This document shows positions 6,726-7,978 of a stretch of DNA of 7,978 nucleotides, in pieces. Each line of letters starts with the position of its first letter. Positions within the stretch are counted from its first letter, which is position 1. A model generated the notes under the pieces. That model had not been told where the DNA came from, did no database searches, and saw nothing but the letters and a program-made list of their open reading frames with translations. Position numbers and translations under genes: made by a program. Source of the stretch: Candidatus Zixiibacteriota bacterium (GTDB taxonomy: Bacteria; Zixibacteria; MSB-5A5; UBA10806); NCBI GenBank assembly GCA_003520965.1, contig DOTU01000068.1, positions 801 through 8,778 on the forward strand. Reading direction: 5' to 3'.

Positions 6726-7978
6726 ATGGCACTGAAAATTATCATTTTGGCAGCCTTTGCCCTGATGACCATCATCGTCGGTATTATTGCCTCGCGAAAA
6801 GCCCGATCTTTCTCCGATTTCTTTTTGGGCGGTAACGATATTGGCCCATGGATGACAGCTTTTACCTACGGTGCCGCCTATTTTTCGGCGGTTCTTTTCA
6901 TCGGGTTTGCCGGAAAAATCGGTTGGGATTTCGGTATGTCGGGCCTTTGGATTGCCTTGGGCAATTCTTTTATCGGAGTGCTTGGGGTCTGGTGGATACT
7001 CGGTCCCAAAATCAAGAAAATGTCCACCGATTGGGACGTACAAACGATGGCCGAATATTTCGAGAAACGATATAACAGCAAAGCGTTGAATATTTACACC
7101 TCGATCTGCATTTTCATCTTCTTTATCCCCTACACAGCAGCAGTCTTTATGGGGCTGTCATATCTTTTCAAAGCCAACTTCAATGTTGAATATACAACCG
7201 CCCTGGCTTTTATGGGAATTTTCACGGCTGTCTATTTGGTTATGGGAGGCTACCGCTCCATGACTATGATCGATGTGATTTTCGGAATTATTATGATCGC
7301 CGGCGTGATAACCCTATTTTTTAGCACAGTATCAAGCGGCGGTGGCCTGGATAAAATCTTCGCTGGTTTAGCATCTGTTAATCCAAAGCTCACTTCAACT
7401 GTAGGACCGCCCGGAATTTGGCCTTTGTTTTGCCTGGTTTTCCTAACCAGCGTGGCTCCTTTCGCTATGCCTCAACTGGTACAGAAATTTTACGCCATTA
7501 AAGATCAGCGTTCAATTCGTATCGGCATGGTAGCCTCGACAATATTTTCAATCCTTATCGCCGGAGTAGCTTATTTCACCGGCGCAACTGCCCGGCTTTT
7601 CATATCTCCGGAAAACGCTCCGGCGGCATTTAAGAATGGCAAACCTGTATTCGATGCCCTGGTGCCGGAGTTTCTGGCCAAAGCCGTTCCCGAAGGGCTC
7701 TCGATTCTGATACTCCTATTAGTGATTTCCGCTTCGATGTCCACTCTGGCAGCGTTGGTGTTGATCTCAAGTTCGACTGTTTCCAAGGATGTTTACCATA
7801 GATTCATCAATAATAAAGCCAGTGATAAGCGCCTGACAATTATGATGCGCGTTTGCAGCGCCTTTTTCGTGCTTCTTTCGGTAATAATGGCCTATTTCAA
7901 ACCGGCGACCATCGTCTCGATCCTGGGTATTTCCTGGGGTTCGATTGGCGCGGCCTTTCTGGGGCCGTTTGTCTGGGG
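6726..7978 (+). CDS. Sodium:solute symporter (SSS family), 3' end beyond window
   Basis: The reading frame stays open from ATG 6726 to the window edge: 417 complete codons, perhaps three quarters or more of a typical member. AAGGAG (6715-6720), five bases upstream, supports the start. The product is an inner-membrane, Na+-coupled importer of a small organic solute. About ten or eleven hydrophobic helices are visible. SSS landmarks: SFSDFFLGGNDIGPWMTAFTYGA (start of the core, 28-50; 23 residues abbreviated here as SFSDFF...FTYGA), GGYRSMTMIDVIFGIIM (174-190), APFAMPQLVQKFYA (244-257), and ISASMSTLAALVLISSSTVS (334-353), whose Ser339-Thr340 match the conserved Na+-site pair of PutP and its relatives. 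The position aligned with PutP Asp55 looks like Tyr52 by eye. Substrate cannot be named. It follows the outer-membrane barrel gene by 45 bases, probably in the same transcript. Confidence 0.9.
   Translation, partial: MALKIIILAAFALMTIIVGIIASRKARSFSDFFLGGNDIGPWMTAFTYGAAYFSAVLFIGFAGKIGWDFGMSGLWIALGNSFIGVLGVWWILGPKIKKMSTDWDVQTMAEYFEKRYNSKALNIYTSICIFIFFIPYTAAVFMGLSYLFKANFNVEYTTALAFMGIFTAVYLVMGGYRSMTMIDVIFGIIMIAGVITLFFSTVSSGGGLDKIFAGLASVNPKLTSTVGPPGIWPLFCLVFLTSVAPFAMPQLVQKFYAIKDQRSIRIGMVASTIFSILIAGVAYFTGATARLFISPENAPAAFKNGKPVFDALVPEFLAKAVPEGLSILILLLVISASMSTLAALVLISSSTVSKDVYHRFINNKASDKRLTIMMRVCSAFFVLLSVIMAYFKPATIVSILGISWGSIGAAFLGPFVW

Noticed and set aside
6675..7089. Overlapping frames on both strands at the start of the symporter gene
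   Set aside because: The frame from 6726 has a good ribosome binding site and clear SSS motifs and stays open to the window end. The others are shadows.

Overview
The window comes from a Gram-negative bacterium, most likely of the FCB superphylum (Fibrobacteres-Chlorobi-Bacteroidetes and allied candidate phyla such as Zixibacteria, Marinimicrobia or KSB1). Evidence for this is a secreted protein ending in a NYPNPFNPSTT-type C-terminal sorting domain, an outer-membrane beta-barrel, and a lipoprotein with a lipobox. Base composition looks balanced. The phylum is an inference from protein style, not from a marker gene. All six genes lie on the + strand. I see no RNA gene, transposon, CRISPR array or integration scar.

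Layout: (1) 123-935 holds two tandem small type-1 copper proteins (cupredoxins, amicyanin-like). The first is a lipoprotein and the second a soluble periplasmic protein; the pair is closed by a hairpin terminator at 982-1030. (2) 1153-3267 is a full-length OPT-family transporter behind its own likely promoter. (3) 3375-5213 is a secreted multidomain protein: an adhesin-like beta-sandwich, an Ig-like domain, an Omp28/thioredoxin-like domain with a CTYC motif, and a FlgD-like sorting domain. A clear terminator follows at 5233-5261. (4) 5367-6680 is an outer-membrane barrel resembling the alginate-export (AlgE-like) family. After 45 bases comes a sodium:solute symporter (SSS) gene from 6726 that runs off the window end. 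The latter pair is preceded by a good sigma-70-type promoter threaded through two overlapping dyads.

How the genes may work together: the window reads as envelope and transport functions. The cupredoxin pair could carry electrons or copper between the membrane and the periplasm. The OPT protein imports small peptides or metal chelates. The barrel and the symporter look like an outer-membrane/inner-membrane uptake pair for one unknown solute under one regulated promoter. The links between these three units are inference. No clearly new molecular system is visible. The most promising leads are the barrel-symporter operon with its operator-like promoter and the differently anchored cupredoxin pair.
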